A stretch of 64,000 bases of DNA from Punica granatum (GCF_007655135.1 NC_045130.1:26532605-26596604); one strand, 5' to 3'. Counted from the first letter of the stretch, positions 45,888 through 58,689 are shown. Translations and numbers: made by a program. Notes: generated from the letters alone by a model not told the origin.

Positions 45888-47444
45888 TATTGGGGCGGTT
45901 TCTCTCCCATATAGAAAATAGTGAGGGCGGATGTTGGAGGTAATCCCACATAGAAAAGTTGAGAGGAAATCCATAGGTTTAGAATATATAATGATTTAAT
46001 AACCTATTGGCTTAAGTTTTTGAGTTGTAGATAGATTCAAATTCGAAATAGGCTTGTGGATTTTTCCCAACAAGTGGTATCAAAGCTCATGGTAATGATC
46101 CTAGGAGCGCATTTGCGCAGGAGCCCACACCACGCCAGTGATTGAGTCCCGAAGTAGAAGCCCGGCTCGTATTAGTTGATCCCCCTCGCCCTCGAGTGTG
46201 GAAGAAAAAGTCCATCTCGAGGTAGTTAAAGCTCGAGTCTGGAAGAGATGAGAGACCGGCTCGAGGTAAGTTATTGAGAGCGGATAGTTAAGGTTCTTGT
46301 GGCATGTGTAAGCAAATCGTGAGAAAGACCACACGGTGCCACGTAAAGGCGGGTGTTGAGAATATAAAAGTCAATTGGGAAAAGTTAATCCCACATCGGA
46401 AACATATAAGAAAAGAAAATGGTTTATATGGGGTTGCGTCTCACAACCAATCAGCTCGAGTTTTTAAGTTGAAAGTTGAGTCCAAGCCCATATAAGCCCG
46501 ATAAAATTTAATAGGGTATCAAAGAACAAAGAAGAACCAGAGCTGAAATTCGAGTTACAGAGGGCAGCGACCAGCTGGAGATCAAACGTCGATCGGAATG
46601 TCAAACGAACTCCAATCGGGACGAAATTTTGGCAGAGGCTTCACGACTCGTAGGGCTAAGTCCTGAACAGTCATAATTTGTATTCAAGCTCTCTAGGTGC
46701 TGCTGTGGCTGGTTTTGTAAACCACCCTTATGGGTGAAGAATTTTGGTATTTGGGTGATCCAAGAGAGTGTGTTTCTTGAGTTTGGTGATCCAAGGGTTT
46801 ACCCTTGATGAAAAACATTTTATAATCTTCATTAATAGTGAATCGTTGATTCGGAGTTGGTCCCGTGATTTTTCTCCACAACAGGGTTTTCTACGTAAAA
46901 ATTCTTGGTGTTCTTTTCTTTATTGCTTGTTAGTTAATTTGATTGGTTCCTATCTCGATTACACTAGTAGGGGAGGAAGATTAATCATTGCGTTGTTGTT
47001 TGGCCGAGCACACCCTTCCCAATAAGTGGTATCAAAGCCTAAGGTAACAATTTTGAGGAAGCGCACATGCATATGCGTGGAAACCCACACCACACTAAAG
47101 CTCGAGTGTGGAACTCGTGTCTAGTGAATGGCCTAACAATTGGTATCTGAATCCAAAAGTGGAAGCCCGGCTCGAAGTTAGTTGTGTCCAGTGTGTTGCT
47201 TGCCGTCGTATCACGGGAATTACGACGAAGTCCTCCACATAGTTGAGAAGGGGGAGAATTGTTCGGGCAGTTTCTCTCCTATATGAAGAATGGTGAGGGC
47301 GGATATTGGAGATAATCTCACATGGAAAAATTGAGAGGAAATTTATAGGTTTATAAAAGATAATGGTTTAGCAATCAATTGGCTTAAGTTTTTGAGTTGC
47401 TGATAGATTCGAGTCCGAAGTAAGCCCGTGAATTTGACCCAACA
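45888..47444 (+). mobile_element. TRIM-like non-autonomous LTR element
   Basis: Two LTRs of 185 bp each (45888-46072 and 47260-47444) end in CCCAACA. A primer site AGTGGTATCAAAGC follows the first, and a polypurine tract (GAAGGGGGAGAAT) precedes the second. ATATC flanks both ends (45883-45887 and 47445-47449). The internal 1.19 kb has no gag or pol. It contains another LTR-like piece (GTTGAGAATATAAAAGTC, near 46351) and a second primer-site-like GTGGTATCAAAGC at about 47026. The LTRs differ at 30 or more positions by eye, so the insertion is old. Confidence 0.85.
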
Positions 47445-47449
47445 ATATC

Positions 47450-48687
47450 TTGGTGGACAACGAAATGATATAAAATTTAGGGTACAAAATCAACTCTACT
47501 GATTAATTCATTGCGCAAAACTAGAAATCCCGGCAAGTTTTGTATGTTTGTCATTTGTCAACGTTAAGCAATGAAGTGATGAACTCGCCAGAGGGAACAC
47601 GAGGGAGTCCACACCTGACGTTCTATTTTTTGGTTTCTGGTAATTTATTTTGGTGGATACCTAATACTTGTCGATTTATTATTTTTGTTTTTTTCCCTAT
47701 TTTTAGTCAAATTTTGGAAAATTCAGCTGTTAGGTGACCGTGGTATTGATTAATGCAGGAAATGTCAATCGGTGGCTGCTGATGTCATTTTGAGGAGGCC
47801 GTAGCCACCCGATGTGGCTGAAGGTTCATGATTTTCATAGGATTGACTTCCCTTTAGAGCGTTTTTCAGGTAAAAAGGTTTTATCTTATTTTAGCAACTC
47901 AAAATGGCTCACGGCAAATATTGCAATAGAAAGATATCATTGAATAACCAACATGGATTAGTTCAAGTGGTTCGGCGCTTGTTTCGTTTAAAGTTTTGAG
48001 TTCAAGTCAATTGATTTGACGAGCCAAACTCGAGTTTGGATGTTTAGCCTCAACCAAGCTCAATTGCAAGCCTGAGCTCAGGAGCACATTAATGAGTCGA
48101 GTTTGAGCCTTGTAGATTCGGACTCGACTTAGCTCATTTATACCCCTATATTAGACCAATAGGACTCTCTCTTATTACTCAAAAAAAAAAGGAAAAGAAA
48201 AAGAAAAAGTAATCAGCGTATAATTTAAAACTGGAAAAATATATATATGTGCATATATAAATCAATAAACCTAATAAAATCAAAATATAATATAAATTAT
48301 CTGTTAATAACATGTTAGTGGAGCACTGCACATATAACTTTGTGGAATAGGGCTAGAGCCGCAGGCAGAGGCTAGGAGGGAGAGCCGGAGACCGCGAGCA
48401 AGGCAGTGGGGTGAGGTCAAACCTGATGACCCAGAGGCGCCTTGCCGAGACCTAGCAGCAAGAGCATAGGACGTCAGGGAGAGTCGGAAGGCCAAGTACC
48501 TTGCATCTGACTGCGTATATGATATATTATACAATGTGAAAATATTAATATTACTACCGATTTTAATACAGTTGTTCTGCGAATTAATTTGAGAGAACGC
48601 ATTAGGATATATTATAGAAAAAAAAATTGTTCATGTCCTGTTGGGTTAAAATGTATAATTGAAAATCTCAATAGCCTACTGATCAGG

Positions 48688-48735
<48 letters not shown>

Positions 48736-48860
48736 TGGCGGGGAAGATTACAGTGCAATCATTCTAAAAATGAGTGTATAGAGCATGCAAAATATGTTTT
48801 CAGATTGATGGAGAAAAATTTACAACAATGAAATATTTTAATTATAAATATGGGCAACCT
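47450..48860. other. Spacer with SINE fragment and TA microsatellite
   Basis: 47944-48010 is a truncated family-B SINE (CAACATGGATTAGTTCAAGTG). 48692-48733 is a TA microsatellite. 48345-48510 is a GC-richer stretch with no recognised coding pattern. No gene recognised. Confidence 0.45.
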
Positions 48861-49136
48861 ATAGATCAAGGTGTGTTTGTTTTATAAAAATTTTTTAACT
48901 CAACTCAACTCAATTTCACTTATCTTCAATTCAATAACACTATCATTACTTTTTTTATTTTTTTAATTTTCTCAACTATTCATTACTTTTTCACAATTCA
49001 ACAACACAATTATTTCTTAATCATTACTTTCTCTTAACTATACATTACTTTTTCATATTTTTTCTCATAATTTAACAATACAATCATTACAAACAAATTA
49101 AAACCAAAACTCAACTCTAAATTCAAACGCACTCTT
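48861..49136. mobile_element. MITE of the GTGCGTTTGG family
   Basis: Ends AAGGTGTGTTTGTTTTATAA and, inverted, AGAGTGCGTTTGAATTTAGA, with inner ACTCAACTCAACTC blocks. The body of TCATTACTTTTT/CAATTCAACAACACAAT repeats is shared with the copy at 60563-60827. Confidence 0.6.
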
Positions 49137-50809
49137 AATCATCTTTTCCCTTTTGAACTAAAAGTAGCCGAATTTAAGAAAAAAGAAAAGAAAAAATTAA
49201 TGCTCTAGTGAGTGTCCGGCTTCTTCTTCGTTCGCTGGGACAAGTCCTTCGCTCCTTTCCATCCTTCGCTCACTGTGCGATCTCCCCCACATTTCTTCAC
49301 CAGAGTTCTTTCTTTCTTTTTCTTTTTTTTGTTTTTTGTTTTTTTTTTCCAATCCTTCTCTCACGAACATCCTCCAACCATAGAGCATGAAAACAAGAAA
49401 GATAGTATTTGTAATTTACTCAAGAGTTATCAGTAGTTTCCTTGATGCATCCGTAATATAAGGAAATTAAATTCCTAGAACTTAAAGTTAATTACAAAAG
49501 TGTAAGTAAATTAGTCGATGTGTAAGTAATTTACGTGTAGTAAAATCCAAGTGCATTATATAAAATGCACGTGATTTACTGAATATGTAACTTACTCAAA
49601 ATATTAGTAATTTACACAATGAATCAGTAATTTACTTGAAACTTCTTATACATTGTCTTAGAAATTTACTAGATATGTGAGTGATTACTTACTCCATAAG
49701 TAAATTGTATCAACTAATATAAAATATTCAAATAAGACTATTTTGTCATATTGTAACCTATTGGTGATCTGCTATTGCAGGTGGAAAGTATGACCAATGA
49801 TTGGTCGAAAGTGATGGCACCATGCAGTCAATTTTATTGATTTACAATGCAATCATTTTAAAATAAGTGTAGTTTCTGACCCAAAACCTGTAAAAATATT
49901 TAGGACTGATCTGAAACAGTCTAGAAAGTTCAGTGGCTGAATTGAGAATGTAAAAATAGCCAGGGACAAACTGAAACGAATCAGAAAGTATTGGGCTGAT
50001 ATGGTAAAAACCTCCAGGATTGATCTGAAAGAATTTAGAAAGTCCAGTGGCTAAACTGAAAATGTTGAAAAACCTCAGGATCTTACTGAACGACTTAGAA
50101 AGCTCTTGGCAGATTTGAAAATCTGTAAAAACTTCTTAATTTTTGTATTTTGGATTAACATATGGTTTCCTTTTCCATGAACTTAGACATGCGTGCTCTG
50201 TTCGCACGGGTACTGAGGACAAATGAAAAAAATAAAGAAAAAAAAGAAAAGAAAAAGAGAATTATTGTAGAGAAAGAGAGGAACATTAGATGTAATTAAA
50301 TAGTTTCAGCATCGAATATCTGCCATGTGTCACCAAAGAGAATTATTAGGCTAAACAATTAGAAAGATTTAACATTTCTCATATTTTAAATGGATTTTAT
50401 TTTTTGGATAAGTAGGTTTCTTACAAAATTCACTTAGCCTTTGCCAGAGTAGGTTACCTTTAAGAAAATCTACCAAAATTCCAATTAACATATTTGAAAT
50501 CAAATTAAGTACTCCACTAAAATTAATATGATATCTTCAACTATCCTAATCTAGCAAATGTTGCATCGGTCCATTTGCACAGAACTAGTCGAAGACTCAC
50601 GCATTGTGCAAGTAGAAATTAAGTAATTTTATATATAATAATTATAAACATATGCATAAATATTGCTTGTTAGAAATCATATTGATTATGTTGCAGATAT
50701 TGATGAATTGCAACAAATCATTCATATCAGATATGTAAAAATTATTTAGATAAAGTAACCATATCTAAAGAAACAAAGAATAAACATTCATGAGTAAAAT
50801 AAAAATCGA
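49137..50809. repeat. Spacer with two degenerate repeat tracts
   Basis: 49490-49700 is a run of GTAATTTAC-like motifs every 15-30 bp. 49870-50140 is a minisatellite of four to five imperfect units of about 58 bp containing GACTGATCTGAAAC, TTAGAAAG and GTGGCTGAATTGA. A CT/T-rich stretch lies at 49200-49360. No gene recognised. Confidence 0.6.
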
Positions 50810-50931
50810 TTATGAACAATAAAATGAACTAAAAATCAAGAAAAAAGGAGGAAATTACATTTACTCGATTATGAACAATAAAATGAACTAAAAACCAAGA
50901 AAAAAAAGGAGGAAATTACATCGGTATCGAA
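50810..50931. repeat. Tandem duplication of about 61 bp
   Basis: CGATTATGAACAATAAAATG through GGAGGAAATTACAT occurs twice in a row with a few base differences. Confidence 0.85.
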
Positions 50932-53839
50932 GCAAAGAGGAAGAAAAATGTCTTGTGTTGGAATATGAACAAAACAATGAAATTGTGTGTGATGTTAAAA
51001 ACTGGACGACAAGTACTTATATAAGAAGTTGATATGCCAATTAAGATATTCATTCATGATTTTATTGGAATAATTCGCGAAATCATAAAAATATAATTTT
51101 CAATGTAAATATATAAAAAGATTTAAGTAGAATAAAGAAAAAAAGTATAAAATTTTAAATTAGAAATCTCCCACTTCCTCTACTTCCATTTCTTTCTTTT
51201 TTGTAAAATACTATAATATAGATATATATATATATATCTTTACCATTTTCAGATAGATCACACACACACATATATATATATATATGCAAGAAAAATGGGA
51301 AACATGTATATACATTCATATGAAAATGAAAGTCTCTAAATATATTAACAGAGTAATAGGAAATATAGGTAAACGTTAACTATATGTATTTATAATTGTA
51401 AATTTATGTATATATAGGTGAGTAAAAAATTCATTTTATAAACAAAATATTACTGCATGCCTTACTATATGAACAAAATGAATACTGCTATTTCTTTAGA
51501 ATGAAATAACATCTCAAAATCAAAATATAATAAAAATTATTAAAGAGACTACATAATTCTGTATATACGAAAAGATTAAAAAAACTATAAAAATCTATTG
51601 AACCAATATGGTTTAGGACAGTCTATAATTTATATACATACTCTTCCCTTGTGTATAGAGATTTAGAACAATAAATATTTTATATAATCAGTGAGGACAA
51701 TCTATATAACAATATTTTCTTGATACAAAAATATAAAAATTTCCTTAGTATAATTGATAATGTGAAAATGCGAGAGAGCTCCATTTTATATTTTTGAACA
51801 CGTGGGGCATGAGAGTTCTGCTTGAGACTTTATTATTATTATTATTATTATTATATAGATGGAACTTACATGAAAGTGATCAAATAATGGTCGATGTTTT
51901 CATGTACTAAGTATAGGATCGTATTGCCAAGATATAGGAGTACAGCAAATGTTCATGTTTATAACATGAAAAAAAAGATATTAAATAAATATAAACAGAA
52001 TAAATTTCACTCTATGAAGGCCAGAGCATAAAGTCTTAACTGGATGTACATGGGTTAAAATTCTTTCTAGAAATGATTCGGGAATACACAAACTATGAAC
52101 ATTAAAATTACATGTGTTCATTTATTGAGTGATATAGTTGGATTTGTACGAATTGAGTTCGGATGTGGTATTGCAATCTTTTAATTAACCAAGAAATGCG
52201 AAAGCCGTGCGAACAAATTAATGCAAACATATATGGTAGGTGAATTTCCATTCTATCTTACTAGTGCTCATCCTACTCCCTAGCACCATAAAAGCCCCCA
52301 CTACTACACTAATTTCTTCAATCAAATTATCAAGCAACCTTCATCCACTCTTCCCCCTCTCACAAAGCTCTCTTGCCATCTTTTATTGCTCTAGCTTTTT
52401 CCCTCAGAATCGCATTGTAACGCATGTTTGAAATATCCAAAACTATATCCAGGACCTTAGGCCTCCTTTTGGAGCCATGAGGTCTGGGACTTGAGTCATT
52501 CCTATCTAATGCACAGCTTCTTAAGAAGTATCTTGCTAAGAATAATAAAAATTGGAGAGTTAATGTAGAGAACCATGAAAACCCATAGGATGTCAATGAC
52601 GTCTTGACAAAGTTCATCCTTGGGGCTCATTATCCTCTCGACATGCTCGAGGGAGCATGTTTCCGTTATGCTAGGGGGAAGCAGTAGCAGCTTCTACTTC
52701 TATGTGCACGCTGAGTTGAGCACACATGAAAGTAAAGTAGATTATGTAGGGAACAGTGAGGTGTGTCAAATTAGGATTTTGAAGTAGAAGTGCCACTGGC
52801 CCCCTTGATTTACCCTTGAACCTGAGGCTCCTCCCAAGATCACCGATGTGGCAACACTTTTCCCATGATTTCGCTAGCGGAACTGCTATACCATTCATTT
52901 ATAATATGTCCATTTCATATTAGACTTATGACTTTTCCTTACAATAGGGAAAAAAAATGAAAGAAATTTCTAATTATTGGGATATATACACTTGAATCCT
53001 TTGCCACGTGAGAAATCTTTCGACGAATACAATTGATTAGTCATTCTCATATTCATTAAAACCTACATGCAACCATATAACTTACAATATGCTCCCAATG
53101 GAGTAGTACATAGATTTAAAATGATGATCGATTTAAGAATAAAATATGCATTTAATTGAAATTGCATGCCCTCAAGAGAGCGCGCTTATTGATACACTTA
53201 TTTAAAATTTAGCCTAATCCAAAAAGTATCAATCAATGACAACCATCCAATGGATGAACTTCATCTGAACAAAGATTTCTGATATGCACTATTAGAACTG
53301 CAAGACCATAGCTTGGTATAGATATAGAGAGTAAGTCATATCGTGCAGGAGGCTGACTACTGTACTGTTGAGCAAAACAAACATAATTTTTTCCTATCAA
53401 GTTATGACTGGGCACCTTATATAAGAGTGGAAGAAAAACGAAAGTAGATAACGGTAAATTAGGGATGCTCATTTACCTATGCAGAATATGAATTTAGTGC
53501 ATCATGGAGTGAGATAGAGAGTCTGAATGGTTTGCTATAAATAGGAGCACATAATTCAACTGAACTCTTAAATAGTTACATGCTTATATTAGATTAATAA
53601 GGGCCTCCCCGTAGTTGCATATTTAAAGGTAATCGGTGTATAGTGATCACAACGCTCAAATAAATAAAACACTACCTCGTAAGGCAAAGTAATGCCACAC
53701 TTTTGGTTTTTTAGCAGTGCTCGATCATTGCTGGATCATTCTCCGCATGTTAATCTTCTCTGTGTTAGCATTGCACTCCAAAGATCTAAGTTGCAATCCA
53801 GATGGAACCACAAGCATGGATTTCTCATACCTGAATCTC
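50932..53839. other. Spacer, no gene recognised
   Basis: AT-rich with TA and CA microsatellites near 51220-51290 and a TTA run near 51830-51855. 52240-52900 is less AT-rich and could hold an old gene remnant, but its open frames (52240-52431 plus, 52360-52617 minus) match no family I know. Confidence 0.4.
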
Positions 53840-55030
53840 TTTCTTAAATTCTAATGGGCTTACATGGATTTGTGAGACTCAATCCCATATAAACTACTAT
53901 ATTTTCTTTTATGCTTCCCATGTGAGATTAACTTTTCCCAATTGACTTTTATATTCTTAACACCCGCCCTCACGTGGCACCGTGTAGTCTTTTTCACGAT
54001 TTGTCTACACGTGCCACGTGAACCTTAACCGTCCGCCCTCAACAACTTACCTGGAGCCGGTCTCTCATCTCTTCTGGACTCGGGCCTTATCTACCTTGAA
54101 GTGGGTTTTTTTTCCACACTCGGGCGAGGGGTTTTAACTACTATGAGCCGGATTTCTACTTCCAGATTTGAATTTTACTGGCGTGGTGTGGAGTAATGCA
54201 CATATTCGCCCTCATGATCATTACCATGGGCTCTAATACCATCTTAAATTCTACTGGGCGTACATGGCCTTGAGCTCAACTTTCAAGTCAAAAGCTCTAA
54301 CTGATAAGTTGTGAGACCTAATTTCATATAAGCCACTCTATTTTCTTTTATGCTTTCGATGTGAGATTAACTTTTCATTTTTTTCATGTGGGATTATAAT
54401 TCTCAACACATGTTCTCACGTGCAACGTGTGGTCTATTTTTACATACACATTGTCACGTGCCTTTAAACACCGCCCTCAATAACTGACCTCGAGCTGGGC
54501 TCATCTTCCGTACTCAGGTGAGAGGGGCTAACACGAGACGCTATTTTTTGCTGTTCTCGATATTGGGTCTGCGTAGTGTCAGTCCACGTGGGTACGCGGA
54601 AGCGTAATCTGCTCTAATACCATATTAAATTTCCATTGGGGTTATACGAATTTGGTCTCATATCCATTTAAAAACTCAAACTAATAAGTGGTGGTACCCA
54701 AGTCTCATATAAATCATTAGTTGTTCTTTCACCTTTTCTATGTGAGATTATAATTTCCAACATCCGCCCTCACGTGCAACGTGTGGTCTATTTCTCTCAC
54801 AAGTTGTCACATACCCTTAAACATCTACCCTCGACAATTGACCTCGAGTCGAGCTCCTCTTCCGTACTCGAGTGAGGAGGACTAGCCAAGAGACGTTCTT
54901 TTTGGCTGCTCTCGAGCATATTGAGCTTGACGTGGTGCGGGTGTACGCGCATACGCACGTGAACACGCATACGCGTAACCTGTGCTCTGATACCCTCTTA
55001 AATTCTACCGGGCTTATATGGGTTTGGACT
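53840..55030 (-). repeat. Tandem run of LTR/leader units, TRIM-like
   Basis: Three full units and the start of a fourth. Each begins (plus strand) CTTAAATTCTA.TGGG or a variant, at about 53845, 54243, 54623 and 54995, and passes GTGAGATTA, CGCCCTCACGTG and ACCTCGAG before ending at GCTCTAATACCAT, which on the minus strand reads ATGGTATTAGAGC, a primer-site-like motif. The CGCCCTCAC..GTGTGGTC block also occurs, inverted, at 46310-46360. These look like LTR plus leader of one TRIM family multiplied in tandem. Confidence 0.65.
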
Positions 55031-55954
55031 CAAGTCTCGTAGTTAGCTATAACACCCGATTTAAAGCAGCGGACATCACAAGCTTATTGACAAGTATATA
55101 AACTATAAAGAAAATCTACTCCAGAATTTGCGAGAAACTGGTGGGGGTGGAAAGGGTGCCATAGGAATGCAAATAGGTTTAGGAGAGACAACTTATAAAT
55201 TCTAATGCGAGAAGACACAATTGACGGCTTTACATGCGAAAACACTTCTTATAGCTCCATATCGATAGAACAACTACTTGAGATTTCTCATCAATATATA
55301 TATATATATATAGATTCAATAAGCGAAAGAAAAGTTGAACCTTTATCTTATATTGACTGAAATGAACTAAGCTGACCATTGAAGTCACTGGACGTCTTGC
55401 TTACTGAGAAGGCTTAGAAACAAATCGAAATGAAATTAACAAGAACAAATAACACATAAAGTCCAATTATCAAATAATAAATTAGCGAAACACAGATATA
55501 TATATATATATATATATATGTATATGTATATAGCTAAAAGTAAAGTGCAAAGACAAGATTTAAGAAGCAAAACAGTTGCGCCCTTAATTCCGAGTTCTGT
55601 AGACTGACTGCTTCACAAGAAGACTGTAGCCGCCTCCGCTGAAGCTAACATCCACCAAGATGTCCAATCAAACAGGAGTAATGGATGGTGGTGGTGGCTC
55701 AAATGCTTACTCTACTAACTTTTGATTTGTTTCATTTCTACGAAGAATTGCTTCGATCAAGTGTCCTCATAGATTGATTCCCCTTAAGGAAAAAGAAATC
55801 ATAAAAGATTATTTAAATTTAGGAACTTTGTGCTCCATTAAAATTTTGAGATTTGAACAATATGTGACTCGGGATTCTGAGCAAAATTCAATAAAAAACA
55901 GGGTACAGGCCAAATTCAATAAAGAATTTTGAACTGGATTAAGATCCAAATAGA
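55031..55954. other. Spacer, no gene recognised
   Basis: TA microsatellites near 55295-55310 and 55497-55530. Nothing coding recognised. Confidence 0.4.
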
Positions 55955-56640
55955 AAATATTTGGGGGGTGGGGCACCCCCGTCGGTCACCCACCTGCCCG
56001 TAGACAGCACCTACAGGCTCAGACCACGCCAACAACGTAAACCGAGGGATGGGTGGCTGACGGCGGCATCCTCACCCCTTGGTCCAGTCCCTTGGTTTTT
56101 TGTTTTGAATTATTTTGAATTATATTTTATTTTGGATCCTTCAAGTTTTTATCCATGAAAAACTACCTAAATCGTCATCTTTCTGTCAATTTTTTTATGG
56201 AATATAAACGACATGTTGTGACGTGAAAAAAAAAGTTATTTTTTTGTGTTATATGGTGAAATTGTTTCGATTTGTACTGCAGCGTGAAAATATTTTGATT
56301 TTTGGTGCTATTTGATCAAATTATTTCGATTTGTGTGATGAAATTATGTGGTCAAATTGTGTTGTGTGATGAAATTTTCCAAAAAAAAAAAAAGAAGAAG
56401 AAGGGGATTTGAAAATCTTTTTATTGGAGCCTCGATTGCCCCGATGGTCACCATGTCCTCATCGAGTTCGTTGGAAGTAAGCATGGTCAGTGTCGATATC
56501 AACGAGGGGAATAGTTGCTGCTGCTACCACGGCCACCAACCCCTCATATGGCTTTGTGCCTGCTTTTAATTTCTTAATTTTCGATTTGCAACATAAAAAA
56601 TGCCATGTTGATGGCATGTAAGTAGTAAACGACCAAATTA
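55955..56640. other. Spacer with GC-rich repeat remnant
   Basis: GGGGTGGGGCACCCCC followed by GGGTGGCTGACGGC and a T-rich part is similar in layout to 33030-33250. The frame at 56348-56569 is not recognised. Confidence 0.35.
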
Positions 56641-56699
56641 AAGATTTAGCTTAATTTGGCAAATGTACCTTTACGATTTTTAAAACCATATTTGAATTA

Positions 56700-57722
56700 G
56701 AGAAATGTAATTAGCCCTCTAACTTGAGAAACAGTGAAAAAGTGCTCCCGACCTTCAAAATTTACACTGTACCCTTGATCTATGTAAAAAGAAGTAAAGT
56801 GCACCCCGGTTACTTTTTCTGCAAAAAAAAATTAATTTATTATTATTTTATTAATTTCAATTATTAGAAAATAATGTTTAAAATTAAAAAAATTTATCGA
56901 AAAAACAAAAGAATAAGAAGAACCAGAACGTCAAGCCGCCTTCGCTCCCTCTCTCTTTGAAACTCAAGTTCGTAGCTTGAGGGATTTGTTAAAACTTCGA
57001 TTTTTGGGTATGATTTCAAACTGGGTTTTTGTAATACCAATTGTGGGTCAGTGAAATGTGAATTATGTAATACCAATTGTTGATTTATTTCAAGTTAGGC
57101 ATTGGAGGAACTTGTAAGTTCTTGCTTCTCAAAATACCGTGCGATTCATAGTGCTTTCAAACTTCCATTAATTACCATTTTTCTGCTCTGTAGATCCTTC
57201 CGATAGTGTCCATGTGAGGTTTCGATTGAAGAAAGAATGCCAGTTTGGAGAGCGATTTCTATCAGTCGGAGATGATAACATGTTCGGTTTGTGGGATCCT
57301 TCTACGAACTGGTCAAATGACAACTCGTGAGTAGTGAGGAACTGACGGACAAATCAGAAATGCACATTGTTGCAGATAACTTATCTCCATTAACGGAGAA
57401 AGTGAAATAAGATTACTTGAGTCACAGAAATAAAAAGATGGGGGAAGGGAGAGAAGGGGGCGGCTTGGCAGGCCGCTCGGCTTCTTGTTCTTTTCTTTTT
57501 TCCGATTTCAATTTTTTTATTTTTAAAATTATTTTCTAATGTAAGAATCAATAAAATAATAAAAAAATTATTTGTTTTGCCGGAAAAATGATCGAAGAAC
57601 TAGCCGGGATGCACTCTTTTTTTTTTAAAAAAAAAGGTCGAAAGGTATAGTGCAAATTTTTAAAGGTCAGAGGGTACTTTGCCACTAAATCTTAAGGTTG
57701 AGGAGCAAACTGCATTTTACTC
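56700..57722 (+). mobile_element. Pack-MULE-like element carrying a CBM20 exon
   Basis: The ends are imperfect inverted repeats of about 200 bp: TTAGCCCTCTAACTTGAG on the left matches, inverted, TTTGCTCCTCAACCTTAAG on the right, then AGTGCACCCCGG/AGTGCATCCCGG and TATTATTTTATT. Flanks TTTGAATTA (56691-56699) and TTTCAATTA (57723-57731) are a 9-bp duplication with one difference, typical of Mutator-like elements. The centre, about 56900-57440, is unrelated gene-derived sequence with a CBM20 coding block. No transposase is present. Confidence 0.75.
57194..57330 (+). pseudogene. Captured CBM20 (starch-binding) exon
   Basis: After an acceptor-like CTCTGTAG the plus strand reads DPSDSVHVRFRLKKEC, QFGERFLSVGDD, NMFGLWDPSTNWSN, then a stop at 57328-57330. 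V.F.L, C.FGE, VGD and LG.WDP..NW are hallmark positions of the family-20 carbohydrate-binding module, found in plant plastid proteins that bind starch. The module is cut after about 40 of its usual 90-100 residues. An upstream open stretch at 56976-57083 (GFVKTSIFGYDFKLGF) may be the preceding exon of the same donor gene. The parent gene is not in this window. Confidence 0.75.
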
Positions 57723-57731
57723 TTTCAATTA

Positions 57732-58689
57732 TTTAATTTTTTAAGGAGTGCGTTGAACCATATTTTCTACTCTTTGTTATAATTTTTTTAACGTTTCAAT
57801 TTCATGTAGAATGACATTGTAATATCATTCTCCAAGTCCAATATGGAGGACGAACTTACGAGCACGACCAATCCGACTTGATAGTGCTTGTGTCATTCCG
57901 TTGTTGTCATATAGAAGTGGTCAAGCCCGTCTTAAGAAGGCGCTCTTGAGCATGACATGAAATTCCTTTCCTTTAGTATTTTCTCTACATATTGAGTATT
58001 GTTGTCTCAATGGGGCTGTACCCCATGATTTGGGATCGCATTTTGCTTCAACTGTCAATCACAAGGCTATGTGCAGTCTGGGATCAGAGCATTCAAATTG
58101 ATTTCATAGGTTTTTCCTTTTCTCAGTTTTGCTCGATTGAGCTTTTTGATGGATTAATGGAACTTAAGAGTATTTAATAAGATCATCACTTATATCACAC
58201 TTGCCACGAAATTCGTTGTTTCTATTTGAACAAATCCAATTACTTGCTTATTGGCTCCTGGTGTTTCTGGGAAGTCAAACCATTGTCCCGACAAATCCAG
58301 TTACATTTCATGACAAATATTTACTCGCCATGGGGCAAATCTACACTTGACCTTAGCCAAAGGCCAAGAAAGGTATAAAATATGAGAATATAATGGGAAA
58401 TTTGATAATAATTAAAAATCATTTCTTCAAAAGAAATAAGCCCAGTTGCATGTTCATCCAAAGCAAAATGATATTCGAGGGTTAGTTTGACGAGAAAAGT
58501 GCACAGTACTGGAAATTAACATACGGAACAAGCCAAAGATCCGAGGGGTCACGCAAATTGAGTCATCCACAAAGTAAAAATTCAAGTTCCTTGTTGGGGA
58601 TTTGAAACCTTCAACGTCTCTACTGTCAAACAAAAACACAGACATGAGATTAATGTATCCTGTGCACGGGTGCAAATGTAGCCACAATA
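57732..58689. other. Spacer, no gene recognised
   Basis: Nothing coding recognised. The open frame at 57992-58177 has no family resemblance. Confidence 0.4.

Noticed and set aside
49197..49436. Overlapping open frames on both strands near 49200-49430
   Set aside because: They are caused by a CT/T-rich low-complexity stretch.
52240..52898. Possible small secreted protein at 52240-52431 and basic frames on the minus strand
   Set aside because: A hydrophobic start is present, but there is no recognisable domain or splice partner, and the region looks like a degraded remnant; I could not support a gene.
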